Shown here: in pieces, positions 36,001 through 47,400 of the stretch
How the letters are laid out: every line of letters begins with the position of its first letter
How positions within the stretch are numbered: the stretch's first letter is position 1
Assembly (NCBI RefSeq): GCF_016545825.1
Contig: NC_052612.1
Coordinates: 52,001,738 to 52,065,737, forward strand
DNA length: 64,000 bases
Direction: 5' to 3'
Origin: Eucalyptus grandis
Lineage: Eukaryota; Streptophyta; Magnoliopsida; Myrtales; Myrtaceae
Position numbers and translations under genes: made by a program
The notes under the pieces: generated by a model
Told to the model about the DNA's origin: nothing
Database searches by the model: none
Seen by the model: only the letters and a program-made list of their open reading frames with translations

Positions 36001-38491
36001 TTTTGGTGATTTGGTTCATGTTGTTGCTTGATTTTTGATATCCTACCCAACTCTCAAGTTCAATAAGAAAACTTGGGGGTGAAAAATCAATCCATCTAAA
36101 TTGACATGTCATGAACATTTAGCCCATAGGTCTTTAATTTTCTTTAACAGGAGATCTAGTCTTTGGAGGTACTTATTTGGCAGTTTAATTTTTGTTGTTA
36201 ATACAGGGTTCAGCCAACGTAGGTAAATCTGCATTTATCAGTGCTTTACTGAGTAAGTACTTTCTCTGCTGATCAGAATAGGTCTTCCAAATAATATATC
36301 ATCTCCAAAGTAATTTAACTGTTAAAGATGATAATAATCTTTGGTGGCTTCGATGGCATTTTTCCGTTGCATTTACAATTGCTTTTGACATTTAGCAATT
36401 GTTAAAGATGATAATAATCTTTGGTGGCTTCGATGGCAATTTTCCGTTGCATTTACAATTGCTTTTGACATTTAGCAAATTGATATAGGATTTGATGTTG
36501 CAAAATGTGAGGTGTATTGCTGGTGCCTCTGATAATACACAAGGATTGTACTGCTAGATGGCTGTCCTTTTTTGTTGCTGGCATTTTCAGTCCTGTAAGG
36601 ATCCTGATATGTCTTTCAATGATATGATACCCTTTTGCACATCATACTTTGTGCATGGACTTATAATTCAGTCCTTTTTCATGATATTTATGTTTGTTCT
36701 TTTTTCTTTTCATTTTTTGCTTTGTTCTTCTCTTACTGCCACCCGTTTATTCATGTTTACTTCAGGGCTGATGGCAGAGAAAGACCCTATTGCTGCAGCA
36801 GCTACGAGATATAAACCTCTGGAATCTGCTGTCCCTGGAACAACCTTAGGGCCAATTCAAATTGAGGCTTTCCCAGGGGGAGCGGTATGCAAGATTTGTT
36901 AGTGTGCTATCTATAGATTCTCTCTCTCTCTGCATGCATGGATGCATGTGTGGCTGTGTCTAAGACCCTGCTAAAAAATTTTCTTTCCACAGAAGCTGTA
37001 TGACACACCTGGAGTACATCTCCACCATAGGCAAGCGGCAATTGTTCATGCTGAAGACCTACCTGCTCTTGCTCCTCAAAATCGGCTTAGAGGTCAAAAA
37101 TTTCCGGTAAATGCTCTTTTTCCTTGTTGAATTTGTAATAGCAGACTATATCTGTTGTTATATGTCTGATTTGCTCCCCAACGTATCTCAGGTGACTAGC
37201 AGTGTTGAACCCAGTTGCTTAAATGGGTTCTCAGTATTTTGGGGAGGCCTCGTTAGGATTGACATTATAAAGGTTTTGACCATCTACTTTATTCTTATTT
37301 GATTTTACCCCAACCCCCATTGTTTCGATGCAATAATATCTGGATATAGCTCATATCTGGTCTTGTTCGGTTTAGGTTCTTCCAGAAACAAATCTAACAT
37401 TTTATGGGCCCAGAGGTTTACAGATTCATATGGTACCCACTGCCAAAGCAGACAGTTTTTACCAGGTAATTCTTTGTGCGACTTTTCTTCTGGTTGTCCT
37501 TCTCTTTCTTCATTGAATTTATTATGGAGGTATTTTACTTATTTTAGTTGCTATTGTGTCTTCACTACAATTGTTTTTCTTCCTGACTGCAGAGGTAGTG
37601 CAGTCTGTCTGGGATGCTTTGTTGAATTAGTGCAGCATAACTGACTGTAAAAGTTCTGTAGTAAATGGTAGTCTGTGGTAGTGAATTATAGCAGTTCATT
37701 CAATTTTCTCATTGATGTTGCATACAAGCTGCAGAGTTTAGCTGTATGTTGAGATAAAATGACAATCTGTTTTTAGCAGTTGGAACTACTGTTTTGGTAG
37801 AGAAGTCCTGGATGATAGAATTCTTTTGTTCTCTGTCTTGGGCATTCATTTACCAATTTTCTCATATGTCGTGCAATCTCAACAAGGATGATTTTACTGA
37901 TTACTGCAGGAAAATGTTGGAGTACTCTTGACTCCTCCAACTGGTAAAGACAGAGCACGCGACTGGAAAGGCCTCGAAATAGAGCGTCAGTTGCTAATTA
38001 AGTTCGAAGATATAGACAGGTGTGTGTTCTTTAGATTTAGTGGAGCTCAAGCAGGGACTAAATACCTGTGTAGGACTAAGAATGGTTATATCGAACATAT
38101 GACTATTTTTTCTTTAGAATCTTTTTTGGCAAGTACGGGATACTATTATCGCGAGAGAGATCCCTCAGTGAGAAGTCACCGAAATTTTTTGCTTTTGTTT
38201 TTAAACTTAGGAATATTGAAATTTACCTTCTTGCTTGTCAGGCCTGCTTGTGATGTGGCTATATCAGGTCTTGGGTGGATACGTGTTGAACTGGTGAAAA
38301 AGTCACTTGCAAATGCTGAGTTAGCTTTGCAGGAAACACCCAAAGAACTACATCTTTTAGTCCATGTTCCCCGGCCAGTCGAGATATTTGTTAGACCTCC
38401 TATGCCAGTGGGCAAGGCTGGAGCAGAGTGGTATCAATACCAAGAACTGACGGAGAAGGAAGAGGAAGTGAGACCGAAATGGAACTTTTGA
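33017..38491 (+). CDS. NOA1: Plastid circularly permuted GTPase NOA1/RIF1
   Basis: Thirteen exons: 33017-33442, 33650-33835, 34014-34100, 34188-34267, 34429-34510, 35310-35330, 36207-36252, 36766-36884, 36993-37106, 37192-37272, 37376-37465, 37910-38019 and 38242-38491, giving 563 aa. The Ser/Pro/His-rich N-terminus looks like a chloroplast transit peptide. A zinc-binding pair C117-x2-C120 and C154-x2-C157 follows. The GTPase motifs are permuted: G4 TKVD (232-235), G5 TSSKS (267-271), then G1 GSANVGKS (295-302), G2 near T335, and G3 DTPG (353-356), as in bacterial YqeH. The family acts in plastid ribosome assembly. The early nitric-oxide-synthase claim behind the name has been withdrawn, and the change in NO is indirect. 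Exon 6 is only 21 nt. Intron 7 carries an 80-bp tandem duplication. Confidence 0.96.
34849..34875. repeat. CT microsatellite in NOA1 intron 5
   Basis: About 13 CT units in a row, far from splice sites. Confidence 0.9.
36321..36480. repeat. 80-bp tandem duplication in NOA1 intron 7
   Basis: 36321-36400 (GTTAAAGATGATAATAATCT...) is repeated at 36401-36480 with very few differences. Near identity points to a recent event. It should not affect splicing, since both copies are internal to the intron. Confidence 0.92.
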
Positions 38492-39796
38492 TGCTTGAGT
38501 TTCTGTGACTACTTGTACATAATTGATGGTAGACACATTCCCAATGGAACGGGAACTTTTTACCTGAACACATTCTTGCAACGTGGATAGCTGACTCAGG
38601 TTACAGTAGGTATCTTGGAGTTTCTGGGCTGTGGTGCGGAGAAGCTGAGAGTTGATGTTACATTCAGTGATGGAGCTGGAGAATTTTCAGCATGGGTTCT
38701 CTCAATACCACACGGACAAAGGGGTGAACAAATCGGAAGGCCTTCCCCTAAGCTGAGCTCTTATGATACCTCCGGATATGGAAGTGCATCGTTTGTTTTG
38801 CAAGTTCATACCTCAATGTGTAAATTAGTAAATTGCGTCCTCTAATAAATGTCAGATGACATGTAATGCCAAATTTTGATTTTTGATTGAAATCAGTGTT
38901 TGATTCTTATCGACAGACACGCCTTCTTCGCGGACTTAGATTAGGAGCTTGGGCTTAAAAATAAGTTTTATTATGTCATGCGAAAGTGGTTTATATGATG
39001 GCTTTCTAATGCTGTTTCCAAATTGGAGTGTTCCAAATCTATAATAAGACTCACTTAAGAAAATGCAATCATCACTTGCACAAGAAAATGGCCAGGTAAA
39101 TAAACCCTACTCTGGAAGCCAGTGGCAATAAGCATGCGTGGTGATTGCATATTTTCACTTGCATATCTTCTCTTGAGCTTCTAATGCCGGAAGAGCGAGC
39201 ATTGTGGATTAGTTAATTTGTTTCACTGAGTCGTAGATAGCTGGAATGGTTTCGTATCTTCTTATTTCTTTTCATACAATACAAGAGAAACGAGGTAGAA
39301 GAAAAATAGGTTATTGCCAACAACAATGAAACTGTTTATTTTAATCCTGTTATTTAGCAACTGATAGTGTCTGATTAATTTCAATCACACTGTGGAGAGC
39401 ATCAAGGGCTTTACATAGTAATTTATATAGGTTTGCTTTTAACATTGTGAATAAAATGTAGTGAATGGATAAAATTTGCATCAAATGCTTTTATGCTAGG
39501 TTACTCTTGTTGTCCTAAATAATTTGATAATTGCATGACCCCATTATGTATAGACCTCCCGAGATAATAATTGGAACTCATGAAATGACGATGTATTAGA
39601 AAATGCACTTTTATCATGCTAATTTACAAATTTCGATTCACATTTGTAGGTCAACCATATGGCGCATGAACTAAAATTGAGTTTGATAATTTAATCTTAA
39701 CTAGCGTTGCTCAAATATCTGATAGAGCCACAAATGCAAATAATTAAATCAAAATATATTCCACCATATGTGTTTGGACCATGAAGTGATTAAATT
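38492..39796. other. NOA1 downstream region
   Basis: The first few hundred bases are probably NOA1 3' UTR. The rest is AT-rich and I recognise nothing in it. Confidence 0.5.
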
Positions 39797-40854
39797 GGGA
39801 AAAGTGCTAAACAAGTTCTAAACCTTTTGCATTTGTACCAATTTAGTTTTAAATTTTTTTTAGTGCTAATTTAGTTCTAAATTTTTTTACTTGGTGTCAA
39901 TTCAATTATTTCGGTTAATTTTGGCTAGATTTTGTTGACTGGGCACCGGTTGATTGATGTAGCATGATTGGAGTTTTTCTTTTTTTGGTCGGCCCTACTA
40001 TAATTTTATGCTAACTCTCACTCTCAGACTTTTGCCCTGCCTTTGGCGTGAGAGTCAAAATCCACTTTTGAAACTAATTTGTCTCCACCCCCAACCCTCC
40101 TAAGAAGGTGGGGGATTCGAACCCCCACCTCCCCTTCCATGTTGGAAGAAAGGCCACTGGGGCAAATCCTAGTGGTTGCACAATTAGAGTTGACGTTGGC
40201 AACTTTTAATAATATTTTAATATTTTAATATTTTAGATTTTTTTTTCTCTTTTTTTCTTCTCCTCTTCCTTCCTCCCGATGATCGGCTAGAGGTAATGGC
40301 TGACGAGGCTTGAGCCCTTACCAATGGGTGCGAGGGTGGCCTCACGTCAAGCTAGTGAGGGTCAAGCCTCGCTCGCCATGGGCAAGGCTAGTTGACCTTG
40401 TTAGCCATTGGTGAGGCTCGCCCTTGTTGGATCTTGGCGCAAGGCCAGTTAGAGGTAGCTTAGGTCGTGAGGGTGGCCTCACATTGGGCTATCGAGGCTC
40501 AACCTCGCGAGATCCAACAAGGGCAAGCCTTGCGGTAGAGCTTTGCTAGTGGCCGGCGAGGTCGACATTAATCTCATCGCTCGTTGCCTCTGGTCGATTG
40601 CCGAGGTTCGGTGACTGGTTGGAGGAAGAAGGAGGAGAAGGAAAAGGAAAAAGAAAAAAAAATTCAATAATATTGAAATATCATAAAAAAATATCTACGT
40701 CAGTGTCGATCATGCCACGTCAGTCGGCTGGCGTTTAGTCACCAAAATTTACCCAAAATTAGCTAAAAAGGACTGAATTGGTACAAAGTAAAAATATTTA
40801 GGATTAAATTAGTACAAATACAAAAGATTTATGACTTTTTTAACACTTTTCCCC
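39797..40854. mobile_element. Non-autonomous MULE-like element with GC core
   Basis: The left end GGGAAAAGTGCTAAACAAGT is mirrored at the right (complement of GGGGAAAAGTGTTAAAAAAG), with inverted similarity running on for about 100 bp. Flanks are GATTAAATT and GGTTAAATC, a 7/9 match compatible with a decayed 9-bp Mutator-type target duplication. Inside are a SINE-like insert, a pyrimidine arm (about 40240-40277), a GC-rich core with its own inverted repeats, and a purine arm (about 40620-40665). No transposase. Confidence 0.7.
39974..40170 (-). mobile_element. tRNA-derived SINE-like insert
   Basis: On the minus strand an A-box-like TTTGCCCCAGTGGCC (about 40152-40167) is followed by a near-perfect B box GGTTCGAATCCCC (40111-40123), and the unit ends in an A-rich tail (complement of 39974-39986). 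It is nested in the MULE-like element. No target duplication was found, so the ends are approximate. Confidence 0.6.
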
Positions 40855-41076
40855 GGTTAAATCAAAGGCATTGGATTCTAGTCCATATCTTCCCCGAACT
40901 TGAAAATATCTGTTCAACCGCAGCAAAAACACAAAAAAGAAAAAGGTTTGAAGTAGTAGCATTAGATTGGGCTATATTGAAAGCAACTTTAATTGATTCA
41001 GGGGTTAAATTAAGACAGACTTAAATTTAAGGCACAAATTCAGAAGTTCCGTCCATTCCGAGGGCGTATTGGCAAT

Positions 41077-41085
41077 ATTCCCGCC
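41077..41085 (+). promoter_or_regulatory. E2F-type site upstream of SMC2
   Basis: ATTCCCGCC fits the E2F consensus WTTSSCGSS, 320 bp before the SMC2 start. A second core TTCCCGCC lies at 41189-41196, and CGCCAAAA (complement TTTTGGCG) at about 41170-41177. An AACGG core at 41089-41093 partly fits the G2/M MSA element. Confidence 0.5.
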
Positions 41086-41188
41086 CCCAACGGAAAAAAA
41101 AATTAAATAAAATAGAAGAAGAAAGACACGTAGACAGCCCGCTCCGCCCCCTTTCAAAAAGACTCAAAACGCCAAAAGGGGTGGCAAC

Positions 41189-41196
41189 TTCCCGCC
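41189..41196 (+). promoter_or_regulatory. Second E2F-like core upstream of SMC2
   Basis: TTCCCGCC, about 210 bp before the start codon. It matches the core consensus, but the preceding base is C rather than T or A. Confidence 0.4.
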
Positions 41197-41404
41197 CTTT
41201 TGCCGCTCCCCGTTCTCCTCTCGCAATCTCCCCGGAGTTCCTCCGATTCTCTCCGACCTCCTCAAATCCCGGTGGGAAAAATCCGATCAATCCTTCCGAA
41301 ATCGCTCTTCCGTTGTCCCTCTCGTTCCGATCGTTCCCGGCCGTAAGGGCTTTCGTTCTGTTCCTTTCTTCCCCGTAGAATCGAATCGAATCAAATCGAG
41401 CGCG

Positions 41405-44400
41405 ATGCACATCAAGGAGATCTGCCTGGAGGGCTTCAAATCCTACGCCACCCGGACCATCGTCCCGGGGTTCGACCCCTTCTTCAACGCCATCACCGGC
41501 CTCAACGGCTCCGGCAAGTCCAACATCCTCGACTCCATCTGCTTCGTGCTGGGCATCACCAACCTGCAGCAGGTCCGGGCCGCGAACCTGCAGGAGCTCG
41601 TCTACAAGCAAGGCCAGGCCGGGATTACGAAAGCCACCGTCTCCATCGTGTTCGATAATTCGGACCGGAGCCGGAGCCCGCTGGGATACGAGGACCACTC
41701 CGAGATGACTGTGACGAGGCAGGTGCGTGGTGGTCGTGGAAATTCGCTTTTTTGTTCAGAAAGCGCTTACTACTCCTTGCCTTAGGCGGATTGGCAGTGG
41801 CTTTCACATAATTATGCAGTGTATAAGACTGTTTGTAGATGAAATTCAGGAATGGGATGCCTTGTTACATTGAAACTGGGCTACCAGAGGTTTAGCTGAA
41901 GACTTGAGCCATTGTCTCAAAATGGAGGAAAACTAGACTGTGAGTTGCAGTGGGTAGTTTAGAGGTGAATTTGATGGTGTTAGGTCTTGTGTGGGTAGTT
42001 TAGAGCCGAATTTGATGGTGTTAAGTCTTGTGTGGGTAGCGAATTTGATGGTGTTAAGTCTTGTTTTCTCTATTATCTGGTTGTTCTTTCAATTTGGAGT
42101 GAGCTATTTTGATCAAGAAAACAAAATAAAAGCATCAGTCAATCACATCATGCTGACCCATGCTTTTATTGACAATCTTTCAGAAATTTGATATTGAAGT
42201 GTGCCCCATCCTCTACATATAATTAAGATGAGTGAGTATCTATAGGATGTTTGAGCGTATAAGTTATCCTGTTCTGCAGATTGTTGTCGGCGGAAGGAAT
42301 AAGTATTTGATAAATGGAAAGCTTGCCCAACCTAGTCAGGTCCAGAACCTCTTTCACTCGGTACAGCTCAATGTCAACAACCCACACTTCCTCATCATGC
42401 AAGGGCGCATCACTAAGGTACTAAATATGAAGCCTCCTGAGATTTTGTCCATGCTTGAGGAGGCAGCAGGTACAAGAATGTATGAGACTAAGAAGGAGGC
42501 TGCATTAAAAACGCTGGAGAAGAAGCAGATCAAGGTTGATGAGATAAATAAGCTTCTTGACCAAGAAATTTTGCCTGCCTTGGAGAAGTTGAGGAAAGAA
42601 CGTATGCAGTACATGCAATGGGCAAACGGGAATGCAGAGTTAGATCGACTTAAAAGGTTCTGCATCGCTTATGATTATGTTCAAGCTGAGAAGATAAAGG
42701 AAAATGCGGTCTCTGGTGTGGAACAGATACAGGCCAAAATCTCTGAGCTAGACGAAAATAAAGTGAAGACGCAAGCAGAAGCACAAGAATTGGAGAAGAA
42801 GATTTCTGATTTAACTGCACAGAAGGAAGCCAGTATGGGTGGGGAGGTAAAGACGTTGTCTGACAAAGTAGATGCTCTTGCTCGAGATCTCGTGAGGGAA
42901 GTGTCCATTCTTAATAACAAAAATGACAACCTTGAGACTGAGAAAAAGAATTCTGATAAGGTATATGGTTGCTGATGCATAGTCTTTGTTTTTTCTACTT
43001 GCAAAAATGAGCTTTTTCTCATATTATTGGCGGGTGGATTTTTTTCCTTTTGTGATCTTTACAATTTACTTCCTGATGTACTAGATTCTTAGCAACATAG
43101 AAGATCTAAAGCGTTCTGTGGAAGAGAGTGCCTCTGCTGTCAAAAGAGCTGAAGAAGGGACAGTAGGTCTTAGGAGCAAATACGAGGAACTCTTGAAGAC
43201 TTTGAATGAGAAAGAAAGTGATTACCAGGTAATTAGTTGGTAATTTTTATATTTGGATGCCTACATGCATGTGGATGTCCACTCTCTGCAGTCATAAATT
43301 ATGATTTACCAAGTGTAATTACCATGAATAGGGCATCCTTGCTGGAAAGAGCAGTGGAAATGAGGAAAAGTGCCTTGAGGACCAGCTAGGTGATGCTAAA
43401 ATAGCAGTTGGAAGGGCTGATACAGAACTGAAGCAGTTGAAAACAAAGATAGCCCATTGGGAAAGAGAGCTGAAGGAGAAAAGGAAGCAACTGTTGTCAA
43501 TGCATGAGGAAGCTGTTGCTGTAGAGAATGAACTTAATAGTAGAATAAGAGATGTTGAAAATGTTCAAAAAGCATTAGAATCTGTTCCTTTTAAGGAGGG
43601 GGAGATGGAAGCTCTTCAAAAGGTCTGTGAATTCTTCTTACTAGTTCTGTGTTTTCCTTCAACATCATCTTGAAATGTGTCTCCTCCATTTCTTCTTTTG
43701 ACTGTCAATGACTTCCAGGATCGTGCGCTAGAGTTGGAGATGGTGCAAAAGTTGAAAGAAGACATACGGATTCTTTCAGCACAGTTAGCAAATGTTAATT
43801 TTACTTATCGCGATCCCAACAAGAATTTCGATCGATCAAAAGTGAAAGGTGTGGTTTCAAGACTATTCAAAGTGAAGGATAGCTCAACAATGACTGCCTT
43901 AGAGGTGGGAACTGTATAATAGTATAGTGGTGTCTTTTTCTGAAGTTCCCACATTTACATAACGTGCAAATAAATTCACATGTTGGAATGTTTGCAGGCC
44001 GCAGCTGGTGGAAAGTTGTATAATGTTGTCATTGATACGGAAAATACAGGAAAACAACTGCTACAAAATGGAAATCTTCAAAGAAGAGTAACTTTCATAC
44101 CTTTAAATAAAATCCAGCCCAATGTGGTGTCTCCTAGTGTTCGGCATGCTGCTGCCAGAGTGGTCAGTCACTGTTTGAAGATAACTTATGCAGTACAAGC
44201 TTATCTGTCAAGGTATTTATGTATGTCTTTAGGTCATTAACAAAGATAAATTCTGCATTTTCAGGTTGGCAAGGAGAATGCAGAACTGGCACTTTCATTA
44301 GTTGATTATGACAAGGAATTGAAGGTGCTTATGCACATGCTTGTTATAGACTGTCAATTTCTTTAATGAGTTTGATCTGTCAATTGTTATCAAGAGGGTT

Positions 44401-47400
44401 TTATTTATGGCAATTCATCAGTTGCCTTAAGGTCGTTGATTTTTATTGCAGAGCGCAATGGAATATGTTTTTGGATCAAGTTTTGTATGCAAAACAATGG
44501 ATGCTGCAAAAGAGGTATATTATGGCAACCCAATTTGTAAGGCACAATGAACTTGATTATTTTTTGAAGCCTCATTGAGTTGTCATTGTCCTTTTGTGTA
44601 AGTTTCTAGAACATAATGTGTGAAGGCAGGCATCATTCCTTTCAAATATGTTTTCTAGATGTATTCTGACCATGGTTCAAGTAGAAGAGATATAATTTAG
44701 GCGTTGTTAGTTTTTCTGTGGTTTCATAAAATGGACCCCCAATTTGTTCATCAAATATATGACTGCTAACTCTAATGAATATAGAAAGCTGGTGCCTTAA
44801 ATTCATTTTTGACTTTTCCTTTATTGGGCTTTGCTTTAAGTGTAAGTGACTTGAGGTGCTCATTAGTCTGTGATACAGCATCACATATCCTACCTGAATA
44901 GGCATAAGTGAACTATGAGAATGTTGTCCTGGTAGAGTTTCCTCTTCTTTACTTGGTAGTCAGTAAACTGTACTTCCCTGCAAGAAACATTGGTTTAGGT
45001 TCTTAGCCTGATGTAATTCCTGAAACATTTTACGATGTGACAATTGTCATTGGTAATACTGTTAATGTTGTCTATTGTAGGATATTCAGAATATGATCTT
45101 TACATGTTGCGTGCTTCACAGGTCGCTTTCCATAGGGAGATTCATACTCCAAGTGTCACTCTTGAAGGTGATATATTTCAGCCAAGCGGTCTTTTAACCG
45201 GTGGAAGCCGCAAGTAACTTCCTCGTCTCCTTTTTTTCGTTATTTATTGTGCATGGATGCTGTTTCTGTTACAATGGTCAAACATGCGGTGTTATTCTTT
45301 TTGGAAGAGAGCTGCTGCATGCTAAATATCATTGCATGGTGCAGGGGTGGAGGTGACCTGTTGAGGCAACTTCGTGATTTGGCAGAGGCCGAGTCAAAAC
45401 TTGCTATACATCAGAATAGACTATCGGCAATTGAAGCCAAGGTAGACATTGCATACCTCTTTTGCATTTCTACATAAAGATAGCAGACAATTACTATGTG
45501 TAACATTTTTAATTGTTAAGGGTTTGTAATGTTAGGGCAAAACTGATGTTTGAATAATTGGAAGAGATTATTTTTTGGGATTCTGAAACCTCATAATGGT
45601 CCAACTTGTCCTTGAACTGGGGAAATCCAGTAAAAATGTGAGAAATGTCATAAAATCTGCAGTAATAATGGAATTTCAATTAGATATCACTATTTTATGG
45701 GAGCAGATATTGTATTGATGATTCAATACGTACCATTCTGCTTTCTTCTTTCCATGGCTTTTAGCTGTGCTTATAACCCAATTATCTGATGGTTGCACAT
45801 TTTAGCTTTTCTCATTATCTAACATTAACCACAGATTGCTGAGCTGTCGCCCCTTCAAAAGAAGTTCCTGGATCTCAAATCACAGTTAGAGCTGAAGTCC
45901 TATGACCTTTCTTTATTTAAGAGCAGGGCTGAGCAGAATCAGCATCATAAGGTTCTTTCCTCTGCTTTCCGTGGAAATAATATTGTTATTTGTAATACGA
46001 AACCTATATTTCCGATCAAAGCAAAGGAAGGATGAAACCTATATTTCTAATGTTGTAAACTGTGATTCTTATGAGCATTGTAGCTTGGTGAATTAGTGAA
46101 GAAGATTGAGCAGGACCTTGAAGAATCAAAGTCTGCAGCCAAAGAAAAGCAAATTTTGTATGAGGACTGTGTTGCTACAGTGTCATCGCTTGAGAAATCT
46201 ATTAAAGAGCATTCAAATAATCGGGAAGGCAGACTCAAGGACTTGCAAAATAGTATCAAAGCAATAAAAACCCAGATGCAACTGGTGTCAAAGGATTTAA
46301 AGGTGGGCTAGATTCTTTTGACCCTCACACTATGGATTCATGAAATTCCAGGCATGAGCTTACCTGTGATGGCTCGGTATTCTATTATTGATTGTTTCTA
46401 GATTGCATAGGATTTTGTATGCAATTGCAGTGTTAATTGGATGAGATAATGCGACAATGAAGCTATCAACATTTTGATCAATAATATGGACTCTTCTTGT
46501 TCCTCCTAGTTTGGGGATTGAATGCTTCCTCTTTGACCATGCCTGTTAATAGGGGCATGAAAATGAAAAGGAGAGGCTCATCATGAAAATGGAAGCAGTC
46601 GTACAGGAAATTGCTTCTTTGGAAGGTGAACTAGCTTCTTTACAAAGTCAAATCAATGCTATAGCTTCTGATGTAGAGGAACAGAAATCCAAGGTAACAA
46701 AAGAATACTTTCTGGAAATTCTATAGCTGTTTAGAATGGCAACTTATATCTTCTTCTGCAGGTTGCTTCTATAAGGAAGACTCATGAACAGGCCCAGGCA
46801 GAGCTCAATCAAATCCGACAGAAGCTGAAGGAATGCGATACTCAGATAAGTTGCTTTGTTAAGGAGCAGCAAAAGCTTCAAGCTGCACTTAGTGAGACAA
46901 ATCTTGAGAAGAAGAAGATGGAAAATGAGGTAAACTGCAAATGGCTTCTCTTGGACTAAAAATCAACCATTGTGGATACTAAAGAGTTTGTCTTTCACTC
47001 TCTTTATCAGGTAAAACGTATGGAAACAGAACAGAAAGATTGTTCTTTGAAGGTGGAAAAAATGATTGAGAAGCACGCCTGGATTGCTTCTGAGAGGCAG
47101 CTTTTTGGAAGAAGTGGAACTGATTATGATTTTGCTTCTCGTGATCCATACAAAGCAAGCGAGGAACTGGAAAAATTACAAGCTGAACAGTCTGGGTGAG
47201 TTATTCACTTTGTACTCTTAATCAAGCTTTTCTATTATTTGCAATTGTGTTTCTTTTCTTTATTAGAAACGTAAGTTTTTCTCATATGCTATGAGTTCAA
47301 AAATTGATTGCATATGCATCTTTCGGTTGCTGAAGGCTTGAGAAAAGAGTAAACAAGAAAGTTATGGCAATGTTTGAGAAAGCAGAAGATGAATATAATG

